NCBI GenBank assembly: GCA_946479505.1
Contig: CAMLGC010000025.1
Span: 1 to 33,946 of the forward strand
Source of the DNA: an uncultured Sphingomonadaceae bacterium
GTDB lineage: Bacteria > Pseudomonadota > Alphaproteobacteria > Sphingomonadales > Sphingomonadaceae
Direction: 5' to 3'
Length of the DNA stretch: 33,946 nucleotides
Below, piece after piece: positions 32,669-33,946 of this stretch (positions are counted from its first letter, which is position 1; every line of letters begins with the position of its first letter). The notes under the pieces are model-generated. The model saw nothing but the letters and a program-made list of their open reading frames with translations. It did not search any database and was not told the origin of the DNA. A program made the position numbers and the translations under genes.

Positions 32669-33427
32669 ATGAACGGTCCAGTCCACATCATCCTTTTGGG
32701 TCGGAACGCGTTGATCAGAGAAGGCCTGCGCCACATTCTCGCCGAAGAGCATTTCCAAATACTCCATTCGGTCGAGGATGCCGCCGATCTCGGGCAGGTG
32801 GCTTGCGCCGAAGGCAGCACGATCATGATCGTGATCGACCAGGGCTCGAGCGACGATGGGGACGACCAGCTTCGCGATCTGCAGGCTCGCTTTCCCGGCG
32901 CGCGCCTCGTGCTTCTGGCGGAGGCATTCGACTTCGAAAACATGGCCAGCGCGTTCCGGGCCGGCGTCGATGGCTATATCGTCAAGGACATCGGCTGCGC
33001 GAGCCTCATAAGCTCGCTGCAACTGGTCGCGCTGGGCGAAAAGGTGCTGCCGGGCGCATTGGCGAACCGGCTGCCGAGCAGCCCGGCCGCGCCGATCGCG
33101 TCGGGCCGGCTCGACAAGGAATTGTGCGAACTGCTGTCCGGCCGCGAGATCGAAATTCTCCGCTGCCTGGTGACCGGCTATCCCAACAAGCTGATTTCGC
33201 GTCGGCTGGATATCAGCGAGGCCACCGTAAAGGTGCATGTGAAGGCGATCCTGCGAAAGCTCAATGTTCACAACCGGACGCAGGCTGCGATCCACGCGCT
33301 CAGCCGCGGCATCGACGGCAGCTCGATCGATGCCGGCATTGATGCCCGGCCCGAAGCGATGATGCGAACCTTCGTCCCGATTCCGCCGGCGGCCCCGGCC
33401 GCCGTCGCGAATGCCGTCGCCGCCTGA
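32669..33427 (+). CDS. LuxR/NarL-type response regulator with atypical receiver
   Basis: The 252-residue protein has an N-terminal receiver (about 5-120) and a C-terminal LuxR helix-turn-helix (about 157-210: LSGREIEILRCL, ISEATVKVHVKAILRKLNV). The receiver keeps a possible phosphoacceptor Asp57 (VIDQG) and Lys106 (GYIVKD). The acidic pair near residue 11 that binds Mg is Gly-Arg (IILLGRNALIREGL), and the switch Thr/Ser is Ala. Phospho-control is therefore doubtful. ATG 32669 has GAGGGGAG 7 nt upstream; an in-frame ATG at 32561 would add 36 residues but its GGAGG is 14 nt away. A tail of ~40 residues rich in Ala/Pro follows. It resembles the regulator at 17547 and probably controls this locus. 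Confidence 0.9.
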   Translation: MNGPVHIILLGRNALIREGLRHILAEEHFQILHSVEDAADLGQVACAEGSTIMIVIDQGSSDDGDDQLRDLQARFPGARLVLLAEAFDFENMASAFRAGVDGYIVKDIGCASLISSLQLVALGEKVLPGALANRLPSSPAAPIASGRLDKELCELLSGREIEILRCLVTGYPNKLISRRLDISEATVKVHVKAILRKLNVHNRTQAAIHALSRGIDGSSIDAGIDARPEAMMRTFVPIPPAAPAAVANAVAA

Positions 33428-33442
33428 CGACGCGGCCCCGCG

Positions 33443-33946
33443 ATGCGCGCGGCGCCCCATCCGACCGGCGGTCCGCGACGACCGGTCCTGACGCCCGCGC
33501 TGTTCAGCCGGGTGGCGGGGGCACTGGCGCTCCTCGTGGCGCTACCGGTGATCGCGGCAATCGCCCTGGTCGTGCTGATGGCGCTGGGCCGCCCGATCCT
33601 GTTCAGGCAACGGCGATCGGGGATCGCGCAGCGGCCGTTCGGCCTGGTCAAGTTCCGAACCATGATCGATCGCCGGGACGCGACAGGCCTGTCGATGCCG
33701 GACGAGGACCGCACGCCGCCGGTCGGGCGCTTCCTCCGATCCACACGGCTCGACGAGCTGCCCAGCCTCGTCAACGTCGCGCGCGGCGAGCTACGCCTGA
33801 TCGGGCCGCGCCCCTTGCTGCCCGAAACCGTCGGCGCGATGGGGGCGATCGGCCGTCAGCGCGCGCGCGTCGCCCCCGGCATGACCGGCTGGGCGCAGGT
33901 CAACGGCAACGTCCTGCTGACGAACGAGGAAAAGGCCATCCTGGAT
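33443..33946 (+). CDS. Initiating phosphoglycosyl transferase (PglC-like), 3' end cut by window
   Basis: The first 168 codons of a bacterial sugar transferase are present. One membrane-entering helix (about 18-48) is followed by FRQRRSGI, FGLVKFRTM, the Asp104-Glu105 dyad (TRLDELPSLVNV), LIGPRPLL and APGMTGWAQVNG. These are the landmarks of monotopic phosphoglycosyl transferases, which attach sugar-1-phosphate to undecaprenyl phosphate as the first assembly step. The short form without extra membrane helices is the PglC type, which uses UDP-diNAc-bacillosamine. The ATG at 33443 lies 15 bases after the regulator stop. The remaining C-terminus is outside the window. Confidence 0.93.
   Translation, partial: MRAAPHPTGGPRRPVLTPALFSRVAGALALLVALPVIAAIALVVLMALGRPILFRQRRSGIAQRPFGLVKFRTMIDRRDATGLSMPDEDRTPPVGRFLRSTRLDELPSLVNVARGELRLIGPRPLLPETVGAMGAIGRQRARVAPGMTGWAQVNGNVLLTNEEKAILD

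Noticed and set aside
1..33946. CRISPR arrays, tRNA/rRNA genes, insertion sequences, attachment sites
   Set aside because: No regularly spaced repeats, no tRNA cloverleaf or CCA-ended sequence, and no transposase or integrase motif were seen on either strand.

Overview
The window is high-GC DNA (roughly two thirds G+C by eye, dropping to AT-rich only around 2830-2990). It has densely packed, often ATGA-overlapping genes and no RNA genes, insertion sequences or CRISPR arrays that I can see. Gene content and codon habit fit an alphaproteobacterium, most likely a sphingomonad. That placement is an inference from style and gene types, since there is no rRNA or housekeeping marker. Almost everything belongs to one surface or exopolysaccharide locus, and both ends are cut inside genes.

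Layout. (1) 1-2697, minus: the N-terminal 899 codons of a large RTX-type calcium-binding protein, preceded by an AT-rich regulatory region full of repeats (2698-3097). (2) 3098-5196, minus: a PIG-L-type deacetylase and a Wzx-type flippase, coupled by an ATGA overlap. (3) 5652-12546, plus: Wzy-like polymerase, short Wza-like export lipoprotein, outer-membrane beta-barrel protein, pectate-lyase-like PL1 enzyme, methyltransferase and a glycosyltransferase. (4) 12525-13718, minus, and 13959-15143, plus: two GT4-type glycosyltransferases reading away from a shared control region. (5) 15337-25614, plus: Wzc/GumC-type chain-length tyrosine kinase, a LuxR-type regulator, E1-alpha and E1-beta of a 2-oxoacid dehydrogenase, a lipoyl/E3-binding/NeuD-PglD acyltransferase fusion, an acyltransferase-3 protein, a sulfotransferase, and an acyltransferase-3/SGNH fusion. 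(6) 25629-30057, minus: FlaA1/CapD/PglF-type 4,6-dehydratase, DegT-type aminotransferase and a probable 2OG-Fe(II) oxygenase. (7) 30368-33946, plus: a PglA-like glycosyltransferase, a sugar N-formyltransferase-like protein, a second LuxR-type regulator and the start of a PglC-like initiating phosphoglycosyl transferase.

How it may work. The dehydratase, aminotransferase, NeuD/PglD-type N-acyltransferase domain, PglC-like initiator and PglA-like second transferase are the parts list of a bacillosamine-type (4-amino-4,6-dideoxy sugar) pathway. Further glycosyltransferases would finish the repeat unit. It would then be flipped by Wzx, polymerised by Wzy with Wzc control and exported through the Wza-like/beta-barrel pair. 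Decoration would come from acyl, sulfate, formyl and methyl groups.

The most striking feature is that the PglD-type acyltransferase is fused behind a lipoyl domain and an E3-binding domain, and sits directly after its own E1-alpha/E1-beta pair with overlapping genes. I infer a dedicated 2-oxoacid-dehydrogenase-like machine that hands an acyl group from dihydrolipoyl-lysine to an amino sugar, in place of the usual E2 catalytic domain that makes acyl-CoA. I know of no described system with this arrangement, but I could not search databases.
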